A stretch of 64,000 bases of DNA from Dactylosporangium sucinum (GTDB taxonomy: Bacteria; Actinomycetota; Actinomycetes; Mycobacteriales; Micromonosporaceae), in the NCBI RefSeq assembly GCF_014647515.1, contig NZ_BMPI01000031.1:55917-119916 (forward strand), in the 5' to 3' direction. The notes below the pieces were generated by a model. The model was not told the DNA's origin and did no database searches. It saw only the letters and a list, made by a program, of their open reading frames with translations. This document shows positions 18,300 through 29,274 of this stretch, in pieces. The first letter of the stretch is position 1. Every line of letters begins with the position of its first letter. A program made the translations under genes and the position numbers.

Positions 18300-18566
18300 C
18301 TAGGCCTCGTCGATGCGCTCGGCGGTCAGCAGACCGCCGTTGATCTCCCGCAGGGCGATGGAGAGCGGCTTCTCCTGCGGCGTGGTCTCGACGAGCGGGC
18401 CCACGTATTCGAGAAGACCCTCGCCGAGCTGGCTGTAGTAGGCATTGACCTGGCGGGCACGCTTCGCCGCGAAGATCACCAGCGCATACTTCGACGTCGT
18501 CTTCTCGAGCAGCTCGTCGATCGGCGGGTTGGTGATCCCCTGCGGGTCTGCCACGGTTCCGGCCAC
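18300..18566 (-). CDS. rpoZ: RNA polymerase omega subunit
   Basis: An 88-residue subunit that helps assemble RNA polymerase by binding beta prime. The conserved core NPPIDELLEKTTSKYALVI is followed by AAKRARQVNAYY. The C-terminal part PLSIALREINGGLL is also typical. The GTG at 18566 has GAGG about ten bases upstream. It is co-transcribed with coaBC. Confidence 0.95.
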   Translation of the reverse strand: MAGTVADPQGITNPPIDELLEKTTSKYALVIFAAKRARQVNAYYSQLGEGLLEYVGPLVETTPQEKPLSIALREINGGLLTAERIDEA

Positions 18567-18723
18567 GGAAACAACCTCAACACTTTCGCAATTGACGGCT
18601 CACGAACCCAGCAACCTTACCAGAGCGTGACGACCGTCGGCGTGACCCTCGTCGCAGCGTCGCGCGATGACCAGCGCAAGCCAGCCGATCGGGGTGTCGA
18701 ATGGCCGACACGGAGGGCAACGG

Positions 18724-18755
18724 CGAAGCGCCCGGGCCGTGGCCCGGGCGCTTCG
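18724..18755 (-). terminator. Strong hairpin terminator of mihF
   Basis: A perfect 15-bp stem cgaagcgcccgggcc with a two-base loop lies 38 bases beyond the mihF stop. Being symmetric, it may work on both strands. Confidence 0.75.
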
Positions 18756-18792
18756 AGGTCTCACACTGGTCCGGGGGGGACCGGCTGGGCGG

Positions 18793-19113
18793 TCACTTGC
18801 CGCCGGCGAACTCCCCGAGCAGTGCCTTGCGCTGCTGGTCGCCCAGGCCGCGCAGGCGACGGCTTTCGGCGATCTTCAGCTTCTCCATGATCTGCGTTGC
18901 CCGGATCTTGCCGATGCCGGGCATCGCCTGGAGCACGGCCGAGACCTTGAGCTTGCCGACGACGTCGTCGGACTCCGCGCGGTCGATCACGGCAGCAAGC
19001 GTCGTCTTGCCCTGCTTGAGTTGCTCCTTCAGCTCAGCGCGAGCCTTTCGGATCTCAGCCGCTTTTTCCAAAGCGGCCGCGCGCTGTTCCGGGCTCAGTG
19101 ACGGGAGCGGCAC
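18793..19113 (-). CDS. mihF: Actinobacterial integration host factor (mIHF)
   Basis: A 106-residue nucleoid protein of the actinobacterial mIHF type, unrelated in fold to enterobacterial IHF. The DNA-binding H2TH region is AMPGIGKIRATQIMEKLKI (about 61-79), preceded by a long helix (7-36). The family shapes the nucleoid and affects development. The GTG start has AGGAG five bases upstream. It has its own promoter (19165-19193) and terminator, so it is monocistronic and probably strongly expressed. Confidence 0.95.
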   Translation of the reverse strand: MPLPSLSPEQRAAALEKAAEIRKARAELKEQLKQGKTTLAAVIDRAESDDVVGKLKVSAVLQAMPGIGKIRATQIMEKLKIAESRRLRGLGDQQRKALLGEFAGGK

Positions 19114-19164
19114 CAGGTCTCCTCAGGTCCCTTGAAAAAAAGTGTTGATGGTCTAGCGCGGGGA

Positions 19165-19193
19165 AAACTAGCGGTCAGAAGCCATTTCAGCAA
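19165..19193 (-). promoter_or_regulatory. Probable sigma-A type promoter of mihF
   Basis: On the minus strand TTGCTG (19188-19193) and TAGTTT (19165-19170) are separated by 17 bases, close to the housekeeping consensus. The leader to the GTG is about 50 bases and includes an A/T-rich stretch unusual in this genome. Confidence 0.6.
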
Positions 19194-19233
19194 CGTCGGA
19201 AGACAAGATCGACGGCCCGTGCCGATTCGGTGA

Positions 19234-20076
19234 TCAGGCGGTGACCGCAATTGCGGCGGCGCAGACGTCCCTCGCGCGGTCCGCCGCGGCCCGCAGCGCG
19301 GCCACGTCCGGGCCCGCCGAAAGCACCTCGCGGGACCACGACGGGAGGACGTCGCCGAGGGCGTCGCCGAAGACGGCCCGCAGATCCTCGGCCCGCCCGC
19401 CCTGGGCGCCGAGCCCGGGCGCGAGGATCGGTCCATTGAGGTTGGTCAGATCGTGACCGGTCGGCCCGATCGTCGCACCGATCACCACGCCGACGTCGCC
19501 GAGCGGCTTCGCACCCTGGTTGACCTGGGAAATCTCATCGATCACGGCCTGCGCGACGGTCTTGCCGCCGGCCCCGACGGCCCGCTGGACGGCCGCGCCC
19601 TCCGGGTTCGAGGTGAGGGCGAGCACGAACGCGCCGAGGCCGTTCTGCTGGGCTTTCTCCACGATCGGGCGCAGTGCGCCGAAGCCGAGGTACGGGCTGA
19701 TCGTGATCGCGTCGGCGCACAGCGGAGCGGCCGGGTCGAGGTAGGCGTCGGCGTACGCGGCGGCCGTGGAACCGATGTCACCCCGCTTGACGTCGAGAAG
19801 CACAAGAGTTCCGGCCGAGCGCAACTGTCGGATAGTTGACTCCAGAACCGCTATGCCCCTGGAGCCGAAACGCTCATAAAAGGCAGACTGGGGCTTCATC
19901 ACCGCGACCCGCTCGGCCAGCGCCTCCCCCACCGTCTGACTGAACGCTTCCAGGCCCTTGACATCGTCGGAGAGGCCCCAGGAGGCGAGGAGGGAGGGGT
20001 GGGGGTCGATCCCCACGCACAGCGGCCCCAGGGCGTCCATGGCGGCCCGCAGCCGGGCTCCGAACGGAACGGTCAC
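19234..20076 (-). CDS. pyrF: Orotidine 5'-phosphate decarboxylase (type 2)
   Basis: Final step of UMP synthesis. The 280-residue protein is of the longer type 2 family found in actinobacteria. The catalytic Lys-Asp array is in LLDVKRGDIGSTAAAYADAY, and the phosphate-binding end is PILAPGLGAQGG. GGAG lies six bases before the GTG start. It is the last gene of the pyr operon, 97 bases after pyrD. Confidence 0.95.
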   Translation of the reverse strand: MTVPFGARLRAAMDALGPLCVGIDPHPSLLASWGLSDDVKGLEAFSQTVGEALAERVAVMKPQSAFYERFGSRGIAVLESTIRQLRSAGTLVLLDVKRGDIGSTAAAYADAYLDPAAPLCADAITISPYLGFGALRPIVEKAQQNGLGAFVLALTSNPEGAAVQRAVGAGGKTVAQAVIDEISQVNQGAKPLGDVGVVIGATIGPTGHDLTNLNGPILAPGLGAQGGRAEDLRAVFGDALGDVLPSWSREVLSAGPDVAALRAAADRARDVCAAAIAVTA

Positions 20077-20173
20077 GTGCGACTCCAGAGATCGGCCGCG
20101 GCCGGACCGCGGCGGGACGGGAGAGGGGAAACGGCCCGGCGGCGACCGCGGCGGGGTGGGCCGGGCGCCCGGG

Positions 20174-21156
20174 TCACAGCGGCAACCGGGTGGCCGCGAC
20201 GCAGCCGCGGACGAGGGCGGGGCCGTGGTAGATCAGGCCGCTGTAGAGCTGGACCAGGCTCGCGCCGGCGTCCATCAGGCGCTGGGCGTCCGCCGGGCGG
20301 GTGATCCCGCCCACGCCGATGACCGGCAGGCCGCTCTCCTTGGCCACGAACCGGACCACCTCCAGCGCCCGCGCCGCCAGCGGGCGGCCGCTGAGCCCGC
20401 CCGGCCCGGCGAAGGGCACCGGGCGCTCGACCGTGGTGTTCGTCGCGATGAGACCCGCGACACCCAGGCTCAGGCACACGTCGAGCAGCTCGCCCAGCGC
20501 CGTCTCGGTGAGGTCCGGGGCGACCTTGACCAGCACCGGCTTGCCCTCGCGGTTCTCCGCGCGCAGCGCGCCGAGCAGGGCCGACAGCTGGGCCTTGTCC
20601 TGCAGTTGGCGCAGCCCGGGCGTGTTCGGCGAGCTCACGTTCACGGCGAAGTAGGAGCCCAGGCCGTACAGCTGGCGAAAGGAGTGCACGTAGTCCTCGA
20701 CGGCGCCCGTGAGGGGGGTCACCTTCGACTTGCCCAGGCTGATGCCCAGCGGCACCGGCAACGGCCCCAGGGCGCGCAGGCGGGCCGCCAGGGCCTCCGC
20801 GCCCGCGTTGTTGAAGCCCATCCGGTTGACGATCGCCTCGTGCTCGGGCAGGCGGAACAGGCGGGGCCGCTCGTTGCCCGGCTGGGCGTGCCGGGTGACG
20901 GTGCCCACCTCGACGAAGCCGAAGCCGAGCTGGGGCCAGGCGCGCAGCGCGCGCCCGTCCTTGTCCATCCCGGCGGCCAGGCCGACCGGGTTGGGGAAGT
21001 CGACGCCGAAGACCGTCCGGCGGGCCCCGGGCGGGCTGACCGGGCGCCGGGTCCCCGGCACCCGCGACAGCACGCGGAGGGTCCGCTCGTGGACGGTCTC
21101 GGCGTCCCCGCCGCCCCACCGGAACAGCAGGGGGCGGACCACGCGCTCGTAGCGGC

Positions 21157-21160
<4 letters not shown>
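20174..21160 (-). CDS. pyrD: Dihydroorotate dehydrogenase, quinone-dependent class 2
   Basis: It oxidises dihydroorotate to orotate, passing electrons to quinones at the membrane. The 328-residue barrel has class 2 features: the N-terminal helix region, NPVGLAAGMDKDG (FMN binding), the catalytic serine region NVSSPNTPGLRQLQ, and GVGGITRPADA. The GTG at 21160 overlaps the carB stop (GTGA). The reading frame runs far upstream through carB in another frame and should not be taken as a fusion. Confidence 0.95.
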
Positions 21161-24451
<3,291 letters not shown>

Positions 24452-24459
<8 letters not shown>

Positions 24460-25564
24460 TGGTGTTCATCAACTCCGCGAATCGGTCGAACAGGTAATCC
24501 GCGTCGTGCGGCCCCGCTGCCGCCTCCGGGTGGTACTGCACCGTGAACGCCGGCACGTCCAGGCACCGCAGTCCCTCGACGACGTCGTCGTTGAGGCAGA
24601 CGTGGCTCACCTCGACCGCGCCGAACTCGGTGTCGTGGCGGCGGTCGACCGGCGCGTCGACCGCGAAGCCGTGGTTGTGGCTGGTGATCTCGACCTTGCC
24701 GGTGATCCGGTCGACGACCGGCTGGTTGATGCCCCGGTGGCCGTACCCCAGCTTGTACGTGCCGAACCCCAGCGCGCGGCCCAGGATCTGGCTGCCGAAG
24801 CAGATGCCGAACAACGGGATCCGGGCGGACAGCACGGCCCGCGCCAGCGCCACCGGGCCGTCCGCGGTCGCCGGGTCGCCCGGGCCGGGCGAGAAGAAGA
24901 CGGCGTCGGCGCCCACGGCCCTGATGTCGTCGAGCGTGGCGCTCGCCGGCAGCACGTGGGTGGTGACGCCGCGCTTGGCGAGCCGGCGCGGCACGTTGCG
25001 CTTGATGCCGAGGTCGATCGCGGCGACCGTGAACCGTCGTTCGCCGTCGGCCTCCACGGTGTACCGCTGGGGCGTGCTCACCTCGGCGGAGAGGTCGGCG
25101 CCGAGCATCTCCGGCTGCTGCCGGACGCGCTCGAGGAGCCCTCCGCGGTCGTCGTCGACGCTGGACACCCCGACCCGCATGGCCCCGCGCTCGCGCAGGT
25201 GGCGGGTGAGCGCGCGGGTGTCGATGCCGCTGATCCCGACGATCCCCTCGACGGCGAGCCGGTCCTCCAGGCTGCCGCCCGCGCGCCAGTTCGAGTAGGA
25301 GCGGGACGGGTCGCGCACGACGTAGCCGGCCACCCAGATGCGGTCCGACTCGTCGTCCTCGGCGTTGATGCCGGTGTTGCCGATCTGCGGCGCGGTCTGC
25401 ACGACCACCTGGCGGTGGTAGGACGGGTCGGTGAGCGTCTCCTGGTAGCCGGTCATGCCGGTGTTGAAGACGGCCTCGCCGAACGTCTCGCCGATGCTGC
25501 CGAACGCCTCGCCGCGGAAGGTGCGACCGTCCTCGAGGACGAGCAGTGCCTCTCTGCGCTTCAC
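24452..25564 (-). CDS. carA: Carbamoyl phosphate synthase, small subunit
   Basis: Glutamine amidotransferase subunit that feeds ammonia to CarB. The class I glutaminase triad is visible: Cys in FGICFGSQILGRA, and His and Glu in QYHPEAAAGPHD. The N-terminal domain has FNTGMTGYQETLTDPSY. The GTG at 25564 (370 residues) overlaps the pyrC stop; the frame stays open further upstream, but only this start gives the conserved N terminus VKRREALLVLEDG. Confidence 0.96.
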
Positions 25565-26790
25565 CGCGTGGCCTTTCCGTTCAGTACCGTGGGCTCCCCG
25601 CGCAGGTAGGTCGCCACGATGCGGCCGCGCAGTTCCGTTCCGGCATAGGGGGTGTTGCGGGACCGGCTGGCCAGGGCCGTCGGGTCGACGGTCCAGCTGA
25701 CGGCCGGGTCGAAGAGCGCGATGTTGGCGGGGGCGCCCACCGCCAGGGCGTGGCCGTGCCCCTCCAGCCCGGCGATGCGGGCCGGCGCCGCCGACATCCA
25801 CTCGGCGATGCGGTCCCAGTCGGGGCCCATCGTCGTGACCACGATGGCGAGGGCGGTCTCCAGGCCGAGCATGCCCGGCCGGGCGTACGCCCACTCGCAC
25901 TCCTTGTCCTCCACGGTGTGCGGCGCGTGGTCGGTGGCGACGCAGTCGATCGTGCCGTCGCGCAGGCCCTCGCGCAGCGCGTCGACGTCGGCCTGGGTGC
26001 GCAGCGGCGGGTTGACCTTGAAGACCGGGTCGTAGCCGGTGGCCCGGTCCTCGGTGAGCAGCAGGTGGTGCGGCGTCACCTCGGCGGTGACCCGCCAGCC
26101 CTTCGACTTGGCCCAGCGGATGAGCTCGACGCTGCCGGCCGTGGAGACGTGGCAGATGTGCAGGCGCGCGCCGACGTGCCCGGCCATGAGGGCGTCGCGG
26201 GCGATGATCGCCTCCTCGGCGACGGCGGGCCAGCCGGTGAGGCCCAGCCGGGCGGCGACCTCGCCCTCGTTCATCTGCGCGCCGACGGTGAGCCGCGGCT
26301 CCTCGGCGTGCTGCGCGATGACGCCGTCGAAGGCCTTCACGTACTCCAGGGCCCGCCGCATGAGCCGCGGGTCGCTCACGCAGTGCCCGTCGTCGGAGAA
26401 GACCCGCACCCGGGCGGCGGAGTCGGCCATCGCGCCCAGCTCGGCGAGCTGCTCGCCGGCCAGGCCGACGGTCACCGCGCCGACGGGCTGCACGTCGACC
26501 AGCCCGGCCTCGCGGCCGAGCCGCCAGACCTGCTCGACGACGCCGGCCGTGTCGGCGACGGGTGAGGTGTTGGCCATGGCGCAGACGGCGGTGTAGCCGC
26601 CGAGGGCGGCGGCGCGGGAGCCGGACTCGACGGTCTCGGCGTCCTCGCGGCCGGGCTCGCGCAGGTGGGTGTGGAGGTCGACGAGGCCGGGGAGGGCGAT
26701 GAGGTCGCCCTTGCGGTCCGGATCGATGCGGACGATCGCCCCGTTCTCGACGTGGATGTCGCCCAGGTGCGTGCCCTTGATGACGGTCAT
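25561..26790 (-). CDS. pyrC: Dihydroorotase
   Basis: It cyclises carbamoyl aspartate to dihydroorotate. The 409-residue type I enzyme has the metal site DLHTHLREPG, the later metal ligands AQHAEEP and HICHVST, and the catalytic DCVATDHAPHTVEDK. ATG 26790 overlaps the pyrB stop (ATGA). The overlapping genes pyrR-pyrB-pyrC-carA-carB-pyrD imply tight stoichiometric control from one leader. Confidence 0.96.
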   Translation of the reverse strand: MTVIKGTHLGDIHVENGAIVRIDPDRKGDLIALPGLVDLHTHLREPGREDAETVESGSRAAALGGYTAVCAMANTSPVADTAGVVEQVWRLGREAGLVDVQPVGAVTVGLAGEQLAELGAMADSAARVRVFSDDGHCVSDPRLMRRALEYVKAFDGVIAQHAEEPRLTVGAQMNEGEVAARLGLTGWPAVAEEAIIARDALMAGHVGARLHICHVSTAGSVELIRWAKSKGWRVTAEVTPHHLLLTEDRATGYDPVFKVNPPLRTQADVDALREGLRDGTIDCVATDHAPHTVEDKECEWAYARPGMLGLETALAIVVTTMGPDWDRIAEWMSAAPARIAGLEGHGHALAVGAPANIALFDPAVSWTVDPTALASRSRNTPYAGTELRGRIVATYLRGEPTVLNGKATR

Positions 26791-27701
26791 GACTTTCCCC
26801 CCAGGAGCAGGTAGAGGACCGCCATCCGCACGGACACGCCGTTGGCGACCTGTTCGACGATCGTGGAGCGGGCCGAGTCGGCCACCTCGGGCGCGATCTC
26901 CATGCCCCGGTTCATCGGGCCGGGGTGCATGACGATCGCGTGCTCCGGCAGGCGGCGCATGCGCGGCAGGTCGAAGCCGTAGCGGCGGGCGTACTCGCGC
27001 TCGGACGGGAAGTACGCCTGGTCCATCCGCTCCCGCTGGACCCGCAGCATCATGACGACGTCGGCGTCCGGGACCACGGCGTCGAGGTCGTAGCTGGTCT
27101 CGGCGGGCCACGCCGCCACCCCGACCGGCAGCAGGGTCGGCGGCGCGACGAGCGTCACCTTCGCCCCGAGCGTGTGCAGCAGCAGCACGTTGGACCGGGC
27201 GACCCGGGAGTGCAGCACGTCGCCGACGATGGCCACGTTGAGCCCGGCGACCCGCTTGAGCCGGCTGCGCATGGTGTACGCGTCGAGCAGCGCCTGGGTC
27301 GGGTGCTCGTGCGTGCCGTCGCCGGCGTTGACCACGCTGCCCTCGACCCAGTTGGCGAGGCGGTGCGGCGCGCCGGAGGCCGGGTGACGGATGACCACCG
27401 CGTCGGCGCCCATCGCCTGCAGGGTGAGCGCGGTGTCCTTGAGGCTCTCCCCCTTGGACACGCTGGAGCCCTTGGCCGAGAAGTTGATGACGTCGGCGGA
27501 GAGCCGCTTCGCGGCCGCCTCGAACGAGATGCGGGTGCGGGTGGAGTCCTCGTAGAAGAGGTTCACCACGGTGCGTCCGCGCAACGTCGGCAGCTTCTTC
27601 ACCTCGCGGGCGGCGAGCCCGGCCATCTCCTCCGCGGTGTCGAGCACCTGGGTCGCGGTGGCGGCGTCGAGGTCGGCGGCGCTGAGCAGATGCTTGATCA
27701 T
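26787..27701 (-). CDS. pyrB: Aspartate carbamoyltransferase, catalytic chain
   Basis: First committed step of pyrimidine synthesis. The 304-residue protein contains DSTRTRISFEAA (carbamoyl phosphate binding) and HEHPTQALLDAYT, plus the aspartate-loop region LRVQRERM. No regulatory chain pyrI is present, so feedback is expected through PyrR rather than an allosteric subunit. Overlaps pyrR by four bases. Confidence 0.96.
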   Translation of the reverse strand: MIKHLLSAADLDAATATQVLDTAEEMAGLAAREVKKLPTLRGRTVVNLFYEDSTRTRISFEAAAKRLSADVINFSAKGSSVSKGESLKDTALTLQAMGADAVVIRHPASGAPHRLANWVEGSVVNAGDGTHEHPTQALLDAYTMRSRLKRVAGLNVAIVGDVLHSRVARSNVLLLHTLGAKVTLVAPPTLLPVGVAAWPAETSYDLDAVVPDADVVMMLRVQRERMDQAYFPSEREYARRYGFDLPRMRRLPEHAIVMHPGPMNRGMEIAPEVADSARSTIVEQVANGVSVRMAVLYLLLGGKS

Positions 27702-28267
27702 GATTTCTGCCCCTTCGTCTGGATCATCACCGCGTCGAGGCCGTCGTGCTCGGCGGTCAGCACGCGCACGTTCTCGTCCAGCGAGGTCGGGATGTTCTTC
27801 CCGACGTAGTCGGCGCGAATCGGCAGCTCGCGGTGGCCCCGGTCGACGAGGACGGCGAGCTGGACGGCACGGGGGCGGCCCAGGTCCTTCAGCGCGTCGA
27901 GCGCGGCGCGGACCGTGCGGCCGGAGAAGAGGACGTCGTCGACGAGGATGACGCGGCGCCCGTCGAGGCCCCCGGGAGGGATCTCCGTGTGACCAACCGC
28001 ACGGGTCGCCTGGAGGCGCAGATCGTCCCGATAGAGCGTGATGTCCAACACACCGACCGGAACGTCCGTGCCCTCGAAGGTCGCGATCCGGGCGGCGAGG
28101 CGCCGGGCCAGCGGCACGCCGCGGGTGGGTATGCCCAACAGCACAGTTTCGGCCGCGCCGGACGTCTTTTCCAGAATCTGGTGGGCAATCCGGTCCACCA
28201 CCCGGGCGACATCTTCCGCCGAGAGGATGGTTTTTCCCAGCTCAGTGCCGGTTGTCGGGGACGACAA
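27698..28267 (-). CDS. pyrR: Pyrimidine operon RNA-binding regulator / uracil phosphoribosyltransferase
   Basis: PyrR binds a hairpin in its own mRNA when UMP is high and lowers pyr expression; it also has weak uracil phosphoribosyltransferase activity. The PRPP loop VILVDDVLFSGRTVRAAL is clear in this 189-residue protein. The start is TTG at 28267 with an excellent AAGGAGG six bases upstream. A PyrR-binding hairpin overlaps the region just before that Shine-Dalgarno, so it probably represses translation initiation, as reported for mycobacterial PyrR. Confidence 0.95.
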   Translation of the reverse strand: MSSPTTGTELGKTILSAEDVARVVDRIAHQILEKTSGAAETVLLGIPTRGVPLARRLAARIATFEGTDVPVGVLDITLYRDDLRLQATRAVGHTEIPPGGLDGRRVILVDDVLFSGRTVRAALDALKDLGRPRAVQLAVLVDRGHRELPIRADYVGKNIPTSLDENVRVLTAEHDGLDAVMIQTKGQKS

Positions 28268-28280
28268 ACCAGACCTCCTT

Positions 28281-28300
28281 CCCCGCCTCGCTGGACGGGT
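28281..28300 (-). promoter_or_regulatory. PyrR-binding RNA hairpin in the pyr leader
   Basis: On the minus strand the leader reads CCCGTCCAGCGAGGCGGG: a short CCCG/CGGG stem with loop TCCAGCGAGG. This fits the conserved PyrR loop consensus (UCCAGAGAGGCU type). Its 3' side abuts the pyrR Shine-Dalgarno AAGGAGG (28275-28281), so bound PyrR would block ribosomes. No terminator or antiterminator pair is seen nearby. Confidence 0.75.
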
Positions 28301-28325
28301 CGTTAAAGGACGTCGAACGTCACCT

Positions 28326-28353
28326 ACCCTAACAACCGCCCTGACCAGGGCAA
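28326..28353 (-). promoter_or_regulatory. Probable promoter of the pyr operon
   Basis: TTGCCC (28348-28353) and TAGGGT (28326-28331) are 16 bases apart on the minus strand. The leader from here to the TTG start of pyrR is about 55-60 bases and includes the PyrR hairpin. The promoter lies in the gap shared with divergent bldD. Confidence 0.5.
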
Positions 28354-28382
28354 CGGAAGGGTCTCGGGCACTTGACCACGCG

Positions 28383-28399
28383 CCGTAACCCAGTTACGG
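28383..28399. promoter_or_regulatory. Perfect palindrome upstream of bldD, candidate operator
   Basis: ccgtaac and gttacgg are separated by three bases, 59 bases before the bldD ATG and in the gap shared with pyrR. It resembles TnAC...GTnA half-sites of BldD operators, but the spacing is shorter than the published consensus as I recall it. Binding by BldD itself is possible, because bldD is known to repress itself in Streptomyces. Confidence 0.45.
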
Positions 28400-28457
28400 T
28401 CACGCTCCGTAGCGATCGCTGGGGAAACCCCTCAGGCCAGTGACTGGGAGTGTCCGT

Positions 28458-28946
28458 ATGCCGTCTGAGTACGCCAAGTCTCTTGGTGCTCGCCTGCGTT
28501 CCATCCGACAGCAGCAGGGGCTGTCTCTGCAGGGTGTCGAGGAGAAGTCGGCCGGGCGCTGGAAGGCCGTCGTCGTCGGTTCCTACGAGCGCGGCGACCG
28601 TGCCGTCACGGTGTCGCGCCTCGCCGAACTGGCCGAGTTCTACCGCGTCCCCGTCGCCGAACTGCTCCCCGAGGGCAGCGGCGTCCGCCACGAGCCCACC
28701 AACAAGATCGTCCTCGACCTGGAGCGCCTCTACGACGCCGGCGCCGAGGACCTGGCCTACGTGGCGCGGTACGCGCGGGCCATCCAGCAGCAGCGCGGCG
28801 ACTACAACGGCCGCGTCCTGTCGATCCGCGCGGACGACCTGCGCGCTCTGGCGATCGTCTACGACGCCTCGCCGTCGGGCCTGGTCGAGCGCCTGAACGA
28901 GCACGGCGTCCTGGTGACCGACCCGCGCAGCCTGTTCCAGAGCTGA
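28458..28946 (+). CDS. bldD: Developmental master regulator BldD
   Basis: A 162-residue transcription factor that represses sporulation genes during vegetative growth in actinomycetes. The N-terminal XRE-type helix-turn-helix (about 7-60) contains KSLGARLRSIRQQQGLSL and SYERGDRAVTVSRLAEL. The C-terminal domain carries the c-di-GMP signature RGD-x8-RxxD, here RGDYNGRVLSIRADD, intact in every fixed position. BldD should therefore dimerise on tetrameric c-di-GMP. The ATG at 28458 has GGGAG nine bases upstream. It is monocistronic, with a terminator directly after it. Confidence 0.96.
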   Translation: MPSEYAKSLGARLRSIRQQQGLSLQGVEEKSAGRWKAVVVGSYERGDRAVTVSRLAELAEFYRVPVAELLPEGSGVRHEPTNKIVLDLERLYDAGAEDLAYVARYARAIQQQRGDYNGRVLSIRADDLRALAIVYDASPSGLVERLNEHGVLVTDPRSLFQS

Positions 28947-28965
28947 CGAAACGCGCCTCTTGAGG

Positions 28966-28995
28966 GGGCCGCGCCCGGCCGGGGGCGGCCCTTTT
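28966..28995 (+). terminator. Intrinsic terminator of bldD
   Basis: The stem gggccgc/gcggccc is extended by ccc/ggg pairs and followed by TTTT at 28992-28995, starting about 20 bases after the bldD stop. This is the most classical terminator in the window. Confidence 0.8.
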
Positions 28996-29060
28996 GCGTC
29001 CCCACCGCCGGCCGCCTGCCCGCGGGCCCCTGCCCGGCCGGCGGCCGGCTCCTTCAAGTT

Positions 29061-29108
29061 GACCTTGGTGGGTTTCGGTCGCCAGGGCAGCGGAAATCCA
29101 CCAAGGTC
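29061..29108. repeat. GACCTTGGTGG-type palindrome, copy 1
   Basis: Arms gaccttggtgggtttc (29061-29076) and gaaatccaccaaggtc (29093-29108) pair with one mismatch. The loop cggtcgccagggcagcg is identical to that of copy 2, 160 bases further on. Confidence 0.8.
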
Positions 29109-29182
29109 AGCGGACGGCGACCGCGCGCCGCCACGCCGCACGCCCCGCACCTCGCCCCGCTCCCGGGCCGTGACCAATTTCT

Positions 29183-29274
29183 CAAGTTGACCTTGTCTCT
29201 CTGGTTGACCTTGTTCCTCAAGTTGACCTTGGTGGATTCCGGTCGCCAGGGCAGCGGAAATCCACCAAGGTCAA
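29183..29274. repeat. GACCTTGGTGG-type palindrome, copy 2, with extra half-copies
   Basis: Perfect 16-bp arms ttgaccttggtggatt (29223-29238) and aatccaccaaggtcaa (29259-29274) flank the same loop as copy 1. The left arm is preceded by two partial copies of gttgacctt (29183-29215), suggesting serial duplication. The right arm supplies the stop codon of the nuclease gene on the minus strand. Confidence 0.8.

Larger units (their letters stand above)
28947..29270. other. Gap between convergent bldD and the nuclease gene
   Basis: The 324 bases hold the bldD terminator, GC-rich filler, and two copies of a GACCTTGGTGG-type palindrome, all listed separately. No gene is supported. Confidence 0.7.

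Noticed and set aside
28383..28399. Calling the palindrome a confirmed BldD box
   Set aside because: Half-sites are closer together than in the published consensus as I remember it, so it is listed only as a candidate operator.
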